Source: Mytilus trossulus (taxonomy: Eukaryota; Mollusca; Bivalvia; Mytilida; Mytilidae). From it: a DNA stretch of 64,000 nt. Both the position numbers and the translations under genes were made by a program. Under the pieces are notes generated by a model. It was not told the origin of the DNA. It made no database searches and was given only the letters and a program-made list of their open reading frames with translations. The stretch covers positions 70,529,999 to 70,593,998 of the forward strand of contig NC_086382.1 in NCBI RefSeq assembly GCF_036588685.1. The letters are read 5' to 3'. This document shows positions 1-11,650 of the stretch, in pieces; position 1 is the stretch's first letter; every line of letters begins with the position of its first letter.

Positions 1-870
1 AGATAAAATCGATGATTAATACGTTTTACATAAAATCACGAAATCAAACAAACCTTAAAAATCCAATCGCACATGCTCGCTATCATGCGATTTTTGTCGA
101 CTTAAAAGGCCAGAGGCGCCCGACTTGGGACATGCAGGCGCAAACATGTGGCGGGGCTAAACATGATATTTTTTATATCTATACCCTACCCCTATACCTC
201 TAGCCAATGTAAAAAAAAAACGCACAACAATACGCACAGTAAAACTTGGTTCAAAAGAAGTCCGAGTCCAATGTCAGAATAGGTATCAAAAGAAATTCTA
301 AACAAAATGGCAATGAAACATATATTAACAAAGGACTACTAGCAGTTACCGACATGCCATCTCCAGACCTCAATTAAACTGGTTGAAAGATTATGTCTTC
401 GTCATATGAATATCATGTACAACCCCTCCCGTTAGGGGTTAAGTTTAGTAATATCCAATCATAAAATATATGATGAGAAGAACATAATCAAGCCCGGTAT
501 GAAATAAGCAGGGGCCCACGTGACAGGCTAACTATGGTTTCATATATAAATATCATGTACAACCGCTCCCGTTATGGGTTTAGTTTAGTATTATACCATT
601 ATAAAATATATGGGAAGAAAATAATCAGGGTATGAAATTAGCAGGGGCCCACAGGCCAATGGCCCCTAAATGGTTTAATAGCTCCTTGTGAGCTGCAACC
701 CTCTATCAAGAAATTCACGATAAGACATAAAAGCACGGGAATATCGTACCAATTGGGAGCTATATATATACCACGTATGTAGGTGCTGCTGGAATGTTGC
801 CACGAAGTTCACAACTGGAAAGCTGAATTAAACAGATTGATCCAGAAAATTTTATAATATTGGGGGCCCA
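1..870 (-). mobile_element. Retroelement debris (3' region fragments)
   Basis: No gene. About 100-640 contains blocks that recur at 13350-13735, including 'AAAGGCCAGAGGC' and 'AGAAGTCCGAGTCC'. About 660-840 resembles 12530-12690. At 12330-14960 the same blocks sit next to decayed reverse transcriptase, so I read this stretch as 3' remnants of that retroelement, in reverse orientation. A stretch near 415-480 is repeated at 545-615 ('AATATCATGTACAAC'), suggesting a local duplication. The repeat match is seen in the window; the retroelement label is inferred from the other copy. Confidence 0.55.
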
Positions 871-978
871 CTGACTACATAAGAATGGGCCTGTTCCGGT
901 CATGCTTCATTGATTCCCTATATATAGATATATTCAAAATCAACCATTTTTTTGTCAGGAAAAAGGGGCTGGCTCCGC
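850..978. mobile_element. Short MITE/SINE-like element with GGATCCGCC-type end
   Basis: Related in sequence to the elements at 3926-4076 and 14565-14750: shared blocks include 'GGGCCCACTGACT', 'GGTCATGCTTCA', 'TGATTCCCTATATA' and a terminal 'GGCTCCGCCC'. It is non-coding. The left end is poorly defined. Confidence 0.45.
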
Positions 979-983
979 CCTAA

Positions 984-3170
984 ATGAGGGGGGGGGGCAA
1001 GGGGTTTAACTGTTATGCTGTTATGAGGCATTTTAATTCTTTGTTATCTGTTATTCTGAAAATATATTTACTGTTAGCTGTTATTATCTTATTCTTTGTT
1101 AGCTGTTATAGGACTTTTATCTATTTTGTTATCTGTTATTGTGAGAACCTATTTGCTGTTACCTGTTATTGAAAATTGGAATGTTAGCATCATTTGAAAG
1201 CCAATCTTCCGTAGAAATTGAAGATAATTGAAAATTGTGATTTGAATGGATAATAGTCTCATTGGCAAGCTTACCACATCTTCTTACAATGTATATCATT
1301 GATGTCTTTCTACTGGTAGTATTGGGTGACCCTGTATGTGCAGAAGAATATCAGTAACATACATCACATATATAAACATATTAAAATCAATTGGACCAAG
1401 GACCATTCCAGTATATATTGTTATTGTCCTTTGTAATAAATTCCGTTGTCTGTGAACATGTAGCATTTTGTACAAATTATAATTCACTCATTACTTGTAC
1501 AATAACTTATAGTATGGATTTTGTTATAAAAAAGCATTGGTACACCCAATAGATATTTCTTATTCAATGACCACATAATAATCTTTATGTTGTACTTTTA
1601 CACCACTGTCCCTGATTAGGGGAGGATGAGACACCAACTAGCATGATTCAGTTGACGCAGGCACACTCTGTATGTGACTATTTCCAAGTCAGGAGGGAGC
1701 CTGGATTCAGTGGTTGTAGTTTGTTACTGTGTTACTAAATTTCCCGTTCACTATTTTGTGGATAAATTAGGCAGTTAGTTTACTCCTTTGAATTGTTTTA
1801 CATTCCTAAGTGGTATGGGCTGAATTATGGCTTTGGAAACTATACAACATCTTTTTCTTTTAGCATTTATATTATCAGTGCTATTCCTTAGCTCTCTTTT
1901 CACTCACCCTATTTTAAAAAGCTTTTTAACTGCTTCACATGGCGAAAATTGAAGCTCAGAAACCATTGATACAAATAAAGATGTGCCTTCAGTTTAATAT
2001 TTCGACAAATACCCTATTTAAAATCCTACAGCTTCTCTAATGCTGTACCCAAATTTTCCATATTCTATAATTTCACGTAAGATGCATGATTGGTGTTTCA
2101 ATAGGTCCAATCTCTATTATACTATCAGAATATTGAAAACAACACGTTATTAATTTCTTGCGTCCGAAGCGCTTTTCTGGATTTACCTTCATCAGGAACG
2201 CTCAATGCCAAACATTTGAAATCCGAAGATGTATAAGTACCGAAACCGTTGAAGAGCTGTATGTCAAAAATACCTAAAATAAATAGCCAAATTCATCTAA
2301 AGCCAACTTTGCCTGAGGGAGTTGAAACCTTAGTTTCTTAATAATTTATAAATTTATAAACGGACAAATTTTAGTAAAGTTTGTTAAATCATGTCAGTAC
2401 CGAAATACTGACTATACTGAGCTGATGATACCCTCGGGGACTGATAGTCCACCAGCATTGTCACTTGAGTCAATTTCTATTATCAGAATAACCATAACTG
2501 GCATTCGTGTGTCAGTTACTTGTCCTGTCTTATCTGATCTGGGTATTTTTGTATTTTATCAGTTAGTTTCATCATGAGGTCATTAAATAAAAAAAAATAT
2601 ATTGTGCATCAATGTTTTTTTGTATATTACTTGTAAAGTATAAATAATAAAAAATATAAAAATATAATCGTGATAATAAAGTGTCACTGGCTGCACTACT
2701 TTCAAAATTAATTAAAAAAAACTAAATCATTAAAAATTGATCCCTCAAATGCCCTAGATTAAAAATATCCCTATTTCAAAAACAGAAACTAGTGATTTCG
2801 TTCAGAAAAAATCAACATCCATACTAAAACTTATTGTACAAGTTACAGAAAAAAAATCAACCAAGGCAGAACTGCCTCAATGACCGAAACGTCTTGTTTA
2901 CACAAATTATTACAATTTTCTAGGTCCATACCACAAGTTACATGCTAAGATCTACGAGTCATGTACTGTAGTCCGAGATTACTCTGACGTCCGACTGCTG
3001 TTTTGTCAGAGTAATCTCGGACTAATCTACTGGATTGGTCGTGGACAGATTTATTTTCATATTTCATTTACTGTTATCTGTTATTGTCCCTTTTCAATTC
3101 TTTGTTATCTGTTTTTCACCAAATCAATTCATTGTTTTGCTGTTATTGGGACCCCCCTTGCCCCCCCCCT
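984..3170. other. AT-rich region bounded by TGTTATCTGTTATTG repeats
   Basis: No gene recognised. Motifs of the type 'TGTTATCTGTTATT' cluster at 1008-1170 and again at 3067-3150. The outer borders are a G-run with 'GGCAAGGGG' (about 986-1003) and, inverted, 'CCCCCCTTGCC' plus a C-run (about 3150-3170). This could be one 2.2-kb transposon with G-rich inverted ends or two copies of a short repeat. A fragment of a common mussel repeat ('TCTCATTGGCAAGCTTACC') lies near 1257. The rest is featureless. Confidence 0.3.
2969..3024. repeat. Perfect 20-bp hairpin
   Basis: Arms at 2969-2988 (TAGTCCGAGATTACTCTGAC) and 3005-3024 are exact reverse complements around a 16-nt loop. This looks like the core of a MITE or a snap-back element; no gene is nearby. 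Confidence 0.7.
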
Positions 3171-3539
3171 CCAAAATCCACCTCTGATTCTTCAATACCA
3201 ATGTCATCATACTCATGAGAACTGTTTTTGCTGTATAAATCCCCATATTTTTCTTTGGGTCACCTAGCCACTATTGTTCCGTCAGTAACTTTGTTCCTGC
3301 GGAACTTTTCAAATAGTTATTTAGTTCCGACGGAACTTTCCGACTACTAAATAGTTGTTTTATTCCTAGTGCAGTCGAAAATCAAAATCACATTCTCCCG
3401 AGAAATACAAGAACCTTTATAATATCACAAAAAAAACTGAAGCAGTATAACACCTTAAATAAATCTTGTTATCGCCGGGATATATCAGGTTTTTCGTTAA
3501 TTTTTTGTACATAAATAAGGCTGTTCGTTTTCTCAATTG

Positions 3540-3715
3540 AATTGTTTTACATTGTCATTTCGGGGCCTTCTATATCAGACTATGCAGTATCGGCTTTTGC
3601 TTATTGTTGAAGGCCGTAAGGTGACCTTTAAATTTTAATTTCGACGGTGTCATTTTGGTCACTTGTGGAGAGCTGTTTCATTGGCACTCATACCCCACTT
3701 CTTTATTTTTGTAAA
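3540..3715 (+). repeat. Dispersed mussel-type repeat fragment
   Basis: Contains 'TTGTTGAAGGCCGTA', 'GTGACCTTTAAATT' and 'TTGGCACTCATACC'. I recall this order from a very common Mytilus short repeat. Related pieces occur at 47935-48035 and 62780-62905. Non-coding. Confidence 0.5.
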
Positions 3716-3925
3716 ACATTTAGTAACTTGAGAATTTCAGAAAAGGTATCAAAAGTCATAGATAATTTGGGACAAGATAATTGTTTTTTCTTGCCCGGCT
3801 CCTCCTTTTTCCACAAAAAAATCCTTTTTTGTTTGTTTGTTCTTTATTTTAATTTTAATGACAAATAAATAATTTTAGCGCTTATCTGTATATTGTGAAC
3901 ATTCATTAAAGGGGGGTCGGGGCAG

Positions 3926-4076
3926 AGGCGGATTTAAGGGGCCCGCCACTCCCTTTCTGGAAAATAATTGGTTGCTTATATAGGGAATCACTGAAGCATG
4001 ACCGGAGCGGGCCCCTCTTAGGCAGTCAACGGGCTCCTGCGTATGAAAATTTCTGGATCCGCCACTGCGGAGGGGC
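3926..4076. mobile_element. MITE-like element with CAGAGGCGGAT / ATCCGCCACTG ends
   Basis: The ends 'CAGAGGCGGATTTA' (from about 3922) and 'TGGATCCGCCACTG' (to about 4069) form an imperfect terminal inverted repeat around about 120 bp of GC-richer sequence. Related copies are at 850-978, 5555-5700 and 14565-14750. Too short to code for a transposase, so non-autonomous. Confidence 0.55.
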
Positions 4077-4319
4077 CCTGATCCCAATATCCCGGGCTTA
4101 AAAACATGAAAACCTGAGGTTCTGAATGTATTATACAAATTAAATATCTCGACATCCCGAAATTCAAAAAAAGAAATCCCGGATCCCGATATGGTCAATC
4201 CTGAAATTTCGAGCTTAAAAACACCTGTTCCAGACGTCCCGAAAGTGTATTTTCTTAGTTTGATAATTGATCCACAGCGGTCATAAATATATTATTCAGA
4301 CCCTCTGTATTAAATAAAG

Positions 4320-4620
4320 CCTGTGACTGCCGTCAAGGATTTGTATAGTGAGACTATACAAATCCTTGCTGCCGTGGATAGTAAACTTGAAATGATATCA
4401 AACAGAAAATACACTTTATTCGTTATGTATATGATTGTATTTGTTTAAAAAAAACGGAGGTCTAAGCTGACTTAAATTTCGCCCAATGACGGATATAAGA
4501 CAGAAAATACACTGTATTCGTAGTTTTAATGTATGTTCAAAGTATACAGAAAAACGCAAACCGGAAGTATAATCTGACTTAAAATTTCGCCCAATATATC
4601 CGGAAACATATCCGGACGTC
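4320..4620. repeat. Hairpin and diverged short repeats
   Basis: Begins with a hairpin: arms 4334-4349 (CAAGGATTTGTATAGT) and 4353-4368, a 16-bp perfect stem with a 3-nt loop. It is followed by two diverged copies of a block containing 'CAGAAAATACACT', 'CTGACTTAAA' and 'TTTCGCCCAATA' (about 4402-4500 and 4500-4600). Probably part of a non-autonomous transposon; no ORF. Confidence 0.45.
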
Positions 4621-5550
4621 TTTTTTCTCGTTTTTCACCCAAAATAACTCAATCTGAATAATCATATGAATGGATGATAAATGCGATTATGCACTGTACC
4701 CATAGGACACAGAGGCATGATGATTAATCTATTGTGGAAAGAAGAGAAGCGACACCCAAAATGAGGTCTTCTCGTTTAATAGTATAGATGTTTACAAGCT
4801 TTGTGTGATATGGAGAGGTATATAATAGCCACGCTTCAGGCCCAATTTTATTTTCACTTTCGAGTATTTTACATATGAATCGTGTTGCAGAGACGTGAAA
4901 AAAATTGCAGTTGAACGCTACCCAAACCTTGAAAATTTGGAAAAGATGATTTGTTTTCCTCTCGTATTCGGTAATACACAACTTTTTTCACAGCTTAAAA
5001 ACCTCATCTAAACGAACAACCCCAGTCATCGGATTTTTTTTAATACTTTGTGGTCTTGTTGATAGTATCTGACTATCAAGAAAATTCTATCCGAGGAAAT
5101 ATGTAACAGATGATCCCCCATGAATAGCGTCCCGAATCGATGTCGCAAATGAAAGTTTATTTGTAAAAATCGTCGAAATCCGACATTGGACATGTTGCAA
5201 GACATTTTCCAGAAGCCGTTGCATTGTAATATGTGGTGTGAGTGCTGCAAACATTCTATTTTGATATGTACTATATATGTGCTTTTGAGAGCATTTAACT
5301 TATACCAACGAAATTTTATATAATCTATTATTCTAAAACCTTTAAATTTTGAAAATTATAACATTTTCCTAAATCTGACCATAATGGTCTATTTGTTTTT
5401 GTAAATAAATAGCGTTGATCGTTACAGAAACGCATATTCAGTAATATTGTAATACTATATATATACATAGAGCATATCATTCCGTGATTCAAATTTTCGC
5501 GGATATAAATCTGTTTTAAAAAAACACAAACACCCTTGCTAAACTGAGTT
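4621..5550. other. Intergenic, nothing recognised
   Basis: Several short open frames occur on the minus strand, but none has a recognisable domain, a convincing splice context or support from a duplicate copy. No tandem repeats or long hairpins were noticed. Confidence 0.4.
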
Positions 5551-5554
5551 ATTA

Positions 5555-5700
5555 AGGGCGGATCTAAGGGGGGGTCCGGGGTTTTGAACCCCCTTTTTTT
5601 GCCAATCATTGCATTTGAATGGGGACATATAGTTGCCCCCCCCCCCCTTTATACTGGGTTGGTCCTCTTTTTTTAAAATGGCTGGATCCGCCCCTGACAG
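5555..5700. mobile_element. MITE-like element, GGCGGATCTAAGG...TGGATCCGCCCC
   Basis: Inverted ends ('GGGCGGATCTAAGG' and 'GGCTGGATCCGCCCC') enclose about 130 bp that includes a C-run at about 5636-5648. It has the same end motif as the elements at 3926 and 14565 but a different interior, so it may be a separate subfamily. Confidence 0.5.
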
Positions 5701-6034
5701 ACGCACGCAATAAATCTTATGTAACAATGGTAAAAAATCGCGTAATTTAGATTTTGGCGTCCTTGATTCCCTTTTATCCTTTCAACGACATAAGTAGCTT
5801 TCCGAAACAAAATTTGAAAACTGATAGTAATTTATGACTTTTATTATGGGATGTGCCTATTTATATGTACTAAGCACTGTTTATTATAGATAATCTGTAT
5901 TGTCATATATACACAAATTAAACATATTTGTGATAAAATGAAAAAAAAATCTTTGCTCGTCCCAAGAAGTCTCAGTTTCAATTTATTTCCCTTTCGCTAG
6001 TTTCTTTCCCCTCTTGAACAAGTCCCATAGTTGC

Positions 6035-7186
6035 ATGCAGGGAAATAAACCAACCAGCATGGGTTTAGTCTTTGATCACACAGAGTGCTTACTTTTACCA
6101 AGTGTAGCGGCAACTTTAACCTGTGGGAAATTTCTTGATAAAAACTCCGAATTTTTCAAGAAATTGGTGTATGAAACAAACATAAGAATTTCTCAAAAAA
6201 ATACAGAAAGGGGAGTGAACTATGTATTTTCAGGGATGTTTGCCGATTTGACTCGTGCTAATACAATAATCGTCAATTTCATTGAGGATTTAAGAACGAA
6301 AATAAACGAAGTACAGACCTCCTTGCTCTTTGAAAGTAGAAATGGAGCTGTTAGAAATAATCTTGTTGGTACACATACACAATTAGTAATAAAAGAGGAA
6401 TTAGACACAGAAAATATGACCAGAGCTAAAATCCAGACTTTATCAGAAGATCATACAGCGAACACAGAGAACCTTCAAATAAGGAACACAGGGAACATTC
6501 AGTTAGATAACACAGAGAATGATAAATGCAGAAAAAAAAGAAAACTTGTAGATGAAAACCAAACAGAAAACATCAAAAAAGAAAATTTGGAGAACGTCCA
6601 AACAGAAGGACTCCAAATAGAAAACACGGAGAACACCCCAAAAAATAGCACATTTAACATCCAAAAAGAGAAGAATTGTTTAAACCAAGGTAAACATGAA
6701 TATGGTAAAGAGAAAAACAGAACACTGAGAAAATGGAGAAGGAAACAACTCAGAATTAAACAAAAAGAAGAATATAAATATAGAAAAATGTCCGAAAACA
6801 TCCAAACAAAGAACATAGAGATCATGATGAACATCAAAAAATACAATTCAGTGAACATCCCAAAAGACATCTGCAAGAAAATCCGAGAAGAGTCATATAT
6901 GACTTGGAGAAAATGGAGAAAGACCCAACTTAGTATTATACTTCAAGAACAAATAAGAAAGGAGGATCAAGAGAAATACGGCATGTACGGAATGAAGAGA
7001 AAAATGTCATCTGGCAAAATTATAAAAGACATGAAAAGTACAGAGACAATGGTTTCGTGCAGACTCTGCCGGGATGAGACCTTTTTTTTCAACAAGAGGC
7101 AAAATTTTTATCTACATATGGATACGGTACACAAGAAGAAATTTGAATTTTGTCGTTATGTTGTATATCAAGGGTTAGAAAAATAA
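6035..7186 (+). CDS. Uncharacterised intronless protein with C-terminal zinc-finger-like motif
   Basis: A 383-residue single-exon ORF. I start it at the ATG at 6035; the open frame runs seven codons further upstream without another ATG. Residues about 10-105 look folded (hydrophobic/charged alternation around 'GKFLDKNSEFFKKLV' and 'GVNYVFSGMFADL') and may be KH-like, but that is a guess from pattern only. Residues about 125-215 are rich in Asn, Glu and Thr with a loose 'xxENTENxQ' repeat. Two basic blocks follow, both built on 'WRKWR' (about 230 and 290). The C-terminus (about 342-366) has Cys-x2-Cys-x15-His-x4-His, which could bind zinc, although the spacing is longer than in a classical C2H2 finger. 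Codon content is A-rich like its surroundings. It could be the last exon of a longer gene. I do not recognise the family, and the function is unknown. Confidence 0.55.
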   Translation: MQGNKPTSMGLVFDHTECLLLPSVAATLTCGKFLDKNSEFFKKLVYETNIRISQKNTERGVNYVFSGMFADLTRANTIIVNFIEDLRTKINEVQTSLLFESRNGAVRNNLVGTHTQLVIKEELDTENMTRAKIQTLSEDHTANTENLQIRNTGNIQLDNTENDKCRKKRKLVDENQTENIKKENLENVQTEGLQIENTENTPKNSTFNIQKEKNCLNQGKHEYGKEKNRTLRKWRRKQLRIKQKEEYKYRKMSENIQTKNIEIMMNIKKYNSVNIPKDICKKIREESYMTWRKWRKTQLSIILQEQIRKEDQEKYGMYGMKRKMSSGKIIKDMKSTETMVSCRLCRDETFFFNKRQNFYLHMDTVHKKKFEFCRYVVYQGLEK

Positions 7187-7696
7187 TGTTTTTCAAATCC
7201 TATAATCAATAGGGGCCAGCCTGATTTTGGATGAATGTAATGAATCATTTCTGTGTGGCAGATATCAATTGACCTTGACCTCATTTTTATATTGATTGTT
7301 CAAGTTAAGATTTTTTTGAAGTTTAAATTTTTTCTGGGAAACTGTTTAAAGCATAGAGGTCAACTGGGAAGATTATAAGATTCACACTTGGCAGAGTTAA
7401 AAAATTGTCATCATGTTCATGTTTTTTTTTGTATTTCATGATTTGAGTATAAGCAATACATGTAGTTGTTGTTTAATTGTGTAGAATGAATGTGTGGACA
7501 GTGGTTACATGCCAACTGGCAAGGTTCATCTTACCTTGACCTTGTTTTCAATAGTCATTGGTCAACTTAAGTACATTTTCAGACCTGTACTGTAAGCAAT
7601 TTAGGTTATAAGTTCATGTAAAGTCTAAGTGCTACTAGAAGTAAAACCTTTAGTTTAAAAAGTTTCAGCACAAATTCCATCATCTATTCAAAGTAT
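7187..7696. other. Intergenic, nothing recognised
   Basis: AT-rich sequence downstream of the intronless ORF. No domain-bearing frame, long repeat or hairpin was noticed. Confidence 0.4.
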
Positions 7697-7701
7697 ATCA
7701 T

Positions 7702-7953
7702 TCACTAAGGCCAAAATAAAAAATAGGTTTGTTTGCCCAAACGCTACCTACCCAGAAAAAAGCTGCCTACTCAAATTCTTTTATTGTCCTGATTTGAAAA
7801 AGTTTTTTTTAATCAAATAGGCATGAAGACTTACTAACATCTGATACTTCAATTTCTTTTTTTGAAATAAAAAAAAGAAAATGCCTACCTACCTACCCAC
7901 TGTCTCAACCTTTGGGTAGGGTTTGGGCAAACCAAAATATTTTTAAGTGTGGC
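7702..7953. mobile_element. MITE-like element with GGCC...GTTTGCCCAAAC ends
   Basis: The left end (GGCCAAAATAAAAAATAGG, then TTTGCCCAAACGCTACC) and right end (GGGTAGGGTTTGGGCAAACC, then a terminal GTGGCC) are imperfect inverted repeats of about 40 bp. The element is flanked by TAA on both sides ('CTAA|GGCC' and 'GGCC|TAAA'), consistent with a 3-bp target duplication as in PIF/Harbinger-type elements. The length of about 250 bp has no coding capacity, so it is non-autonomous. Confidence 0.6.
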
Positions 7954-8359
7954 CTAAATTTGTAAGATATTCATTTTTTAATTATACTAATGAGATGAAC
8001 TTGCCCTCACTGAAATTAACTTGCCCTTCAACATGTGCAAATGGTTCAAAAAAGGAATGAGATAACTATTGACTGGACAAGTTGGCAAGTTAATCTCCAG
8101 TCAACTTGCCCTTTTATACATAATCTACTAGATTTACATATGTTATTTTGACTTCTAGCTCAGACCCTCTGTATATATACATATGTATATGTAGAACATT
8201 GGGATTTTTCTTAAATATTTTGTGCAAATGTTTCATTTTGTTTTATAGTTGTTTTTCAATATTTGATATTAATAAATTGTATAAGATATATAGATAGTTT
8301 TTCCTGTTTTTATATAATACAGTAGGAAAAGATCTGGAATTTGCCACCCATGATATCAC
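7954..8359. other. Intergenic with short AACTTGCC inverted motifs
   Basis: Motifs 'GAACTTGCCCT' and 'TAACTTGCCCTT' near 7995-8030 are mirrored by 'GACAAGTTGGCAAGTTAA' near 8076. This suggests a small decayed inverted-repeat element. No gene. Confidence 0.3.
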
Positions 8360-10831
8360 TTTTTTATTAATAAATAATCAGATAAATGACACACAGAAAT
8401 TTAAGTGGTGTGAACATGATTAATGAGACAATTATCCAATTACCTAAAAAACATCATCTGAAGGTTTCAATGAGACACCTGCCAATTGACACACAAAATG
8501 ATTGTACTGATGTTAATGATACTCAATTCCCAATTACACATGCAATCTTTAGGTGTAAATGAGACAAAAAATATTGTGTTAATGAGACTGTTAACTACCT
8601 GATGCATTAACATTTTGTGTTGATAATGAAACAAATATCTAATGACACATGCTGATAATAAGACAACTACACATGGCCAATGAGACACAAGAGTAACAAT
8701 TTTGTGGTGTTAATAAAATGGGTTACTAATGACACATAAAGTAGTGTGCTGTTAGTGAGACAAATATTCAATGACAGATAACAGTGTGTTTGTAATGATA
8801 AAATAACCCAATGACACATACAATATTGTGTTGTGAATTAGACAACTTACCAATAACACATACAGTAGTATGTTGTGAATGAGACCACTAATAGATGACA
8901 CATAATCTTGAGCTGTTTGTAAGACAACTTCCCATTGGCAAGGAGAAAACTTGAGTTGTTAATGAGACAGCTCCCCAATGACATGTAAGATCTTGAGGTT
9001 TAAATCAAATGGCTTATCAATAACTAACAAAGATTTACAGGTGTTAATATGAGACAGCTTAGTAACCTAACAACACAAAAAACCGAAGGTGTTTATAATG
9101 AGAAAAACAAAATGACACAACACTTCAGTTTTGTTTATGAGACAGCTACTACACAACATACATAAAGTTGTTAATGAGATAGCATAAGATGACGCCAAGC
9201 AAAGTTTGTGGTGTTTATAAAATGGCTACCAAATGACATGCAGAATATGAGTGCTGTTATTGAGACCGATACACAATGACACATAAATTTAAAAGTGTCT
9301 CAAGGAGATGCAGAAACCAATCAAGGTGGTTTAGAGACCGCAGACAAATAGCACAGAAAATTGAAGGGGTGCTTGTGATTTATCCACCCAATGATATACA
9401 GAAAAGTCTTAGAGTTGTGAATGATTCATCCATTCAAAAACACAGAAGATTCGAGAGATGTTAACGAAATGATACAGAGAATAATCTACTGGTGTTAATG
9501 ATACAGGTACCCAATTACACAAAAAAACCGTCTTAGAGGTGTAAACGATATGGCTAACAAATGACAGAATACACCAGAGGTGTTAATTATACGGCCCCCA
9601 AATGACACAAACAAATCTTAGATGTATCAATAATGCAGCCCCAAAAACAAACAAAATTTTTGGGTGTAAAGATACACTCTAAAGGTGTTAATGACACATC
9701 CCTCCAATGACAGACACAAAATGATACAGCTGCTTTATAACATACATACAATTCTAAAGGTGTTCACGATACTGCTACCCAATGATCACATAAAACTCCA
9801 ATGGTGTTAATGACACAATAAAACTCAAAAGGTGTTAATGACACAGCAGCCTCCCAATATCAAAACTAAAACTATAAAGGGGATAATGAAAACAAAACAT
9901 ATTCCTAATGACACGCAGAAAACTTTAGGGGTGATAATGACGCACAGAAAACTCTTAGTGGTGCTAACGAAACAGCCACCCGCAATGACGCACAGAAAAA
10001 CTCTAGAGGTGTTGACGAAGCAGCCACCCAATAACACACAGAAAACTCTACAGGTGTTAATGACACACAGAAAACTCTACAGGTGTTAATGAAAAACTAG
10101 AGATGTTAACGAAACAGCCAACCAATGACGCACAGAAAAACTACAGGTGTAAATGAAACAGCTATCCAATGACGCACAGAAAAACTCTAGAGGTGTTAAT
10201 GAAGCAGCTTCCCAATGAACGGCACAGAAAAACTAGACAGGTGTTAATGAAACAGCTACCCAATGACGCACAGAAAAACTCTAGAGGTGTTAATGAAACA
10301 GCTTCCCAATGAACGGCACAGAAAAACTCTACATGTGTTAATGAAACAGCTACCCAATGACGCACAGAAAAACTCTAGAGGTGTTAATGAAACAGCTTCC
10401 CAATGAACGGCACAGAAAATCTCTACAGGTGTTAATGAAACAGCTACCCAATGACGCACAGAAAAACTCTAGAGGTGTTAATGAAACAGCTTCCCAATGA
10501 ACGGCACAGAAAATCTCTACAGGTGTTAATGAAACAGCTACCCAATGACGCACAGAAAAACTCTACAGGTGTTAATGAAACAGCTACGAAATGCCACAGA
10601 AAGTTATAAACTTGTTAATGGTTCAGCCATCCAAGGACATAGGAGATTCAAGAGGTGTCAATAAGACAGGTCAAAATGATACACACAAATAAAATCTGGT
10701 TTTGTATATGATATAAATACACAATGACACAAAAAGACTAGAGGTGTTAATGATACGGCCAACCAATGTATAAAAACCTAAGAGGTATTTATGAACAAGA
10801 ATAAAATAATGGTGTTAACTATACGGCCACC
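8360..10831. repeat. Degenerate-to-homogeneous 47/94-bp tandem repeat
   Basis: Recurrent blocks 'GGTGTTAATGA', 'ACAGCTACCCAATGACGC' and 'ACAGAAAAACTCTA' run the whole length. From 8360 to about 9800 the units are highly diverged and irregular. From about 10080 to 10620 they are nearly identical with a 94-bp period (two 47-bp half-units: one has CAATGACGCACAG, the other CAATGAACGGCACAG). The array resumes at 11413-11650 after the LINE fragment. Short frames through the array are not genes. Confidence 0.8.
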
Positions 10832-11412
10832 TTGTCTTGTCTTGTAGTAATTCCGTCCTATATAGGACCACCTCCAGAAACCGGAGTAAATTATGGATTC
10901 ACAAATTGTTCTAATTAAAAATGTTTTTGTTTAGGAACAGTAATTTACAGAGGGGTGGCTGCCCTTAAACCCTTTCTATTGCTACTAGGCAAAGCGTTCA
11001 GAATGTTATTTCTGGCTACGTGCAAAGAAAAGCATAGTCTACGGCTAAGGTGTTCTAGCAGGTTTAGTTTTTGCTTACAGTTACATTTACAATCACAACC
11101 ACAAAATACAGCACTCGGGTTCAGAATACATAGTGTATCTACTGTTTTATTGTTGTCGGAACACTTAGTACACACAGACATTTTAAGCAGATTATCATAT
11201 TCAAGCAGGAAAGACATGCGTATAGATAATAAAGCACTGCATTTGAAGATAAAGTGCTCTAGTGTTTCTGACTCTAAGTTGCAGAGCTGGCATGTAGGGT
11301 GTACTTGATTCTGGTTAAAAGCTGCTCTTGTTCTCTGTAGTTGGTATGTTCCAGTCAATAATTTTAGCTTCACTGGTAATCTTGCGACATCTCTAGTTGA
11401 TGTTGTGATACT
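10832..11412 (-). mobile_element. 5'-truncated non-LTR retrotransposon (LINE) fragment
   Basis: On the minus strand an open frame (about 11410 to 10945) gives about 150 residues of a LINE C-terminus. It carries the Cys-x2-Cys-x8-His-x4-Cys knuckle within 'CQLCNLESETLEHFIFKC' that follows the reverse transcriptase in many jockey/CR1-like elements, preceded by 'LPVKLKLLTGTYQLQRT'. The reverse transcriptase itself is missing, so this is a 5'-truncated copy. The 3' end (about 10832-10850) is a short CAAGA-type repeat tail, typical of LINE insertions. It sits inside the 47-bp array, whose units flank it on both sides. The first residues of the open frame belong to the array, not the element. Confidence 0.75.
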
Positions 11413-11650
11413 TGGTGGTGTTAATGATTCAGCCATTCAATGACACACAGAAAACTCAGTGGTGTTAACGATAGACATACAGTTACTAACAGAAACCTAT
11501 AAAGGTGTTAATGACACAGAGAAAAATTATTGTTAATGATACGACCACTCGATGACACACTAAAAACTACATGTGTCTATGCAACAGCACTCATTGGCTT
11601 ACAAAAATACAAGTGTTAATTAAACAGCCGTCAAAATAAACTAACAATTG
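11413..11650. repeat. Continuation of the 47-bp tandem repeat
   Basis: Units with 'GGTGTTAATGATTCAGCC', 'AATGACACACAGAAAAC' and 'GGTGTTAACGATA' match the array left of the LINE fragment. Divergence rises toward the right edge. Confidence 0.7.

Noticed and set aside
10955..11308. A 117-codon plus-strand frame
   Set aside because: It is the antisense shadow of the LINE C-terminal frame, which carries the recognisable zinc knuckle.
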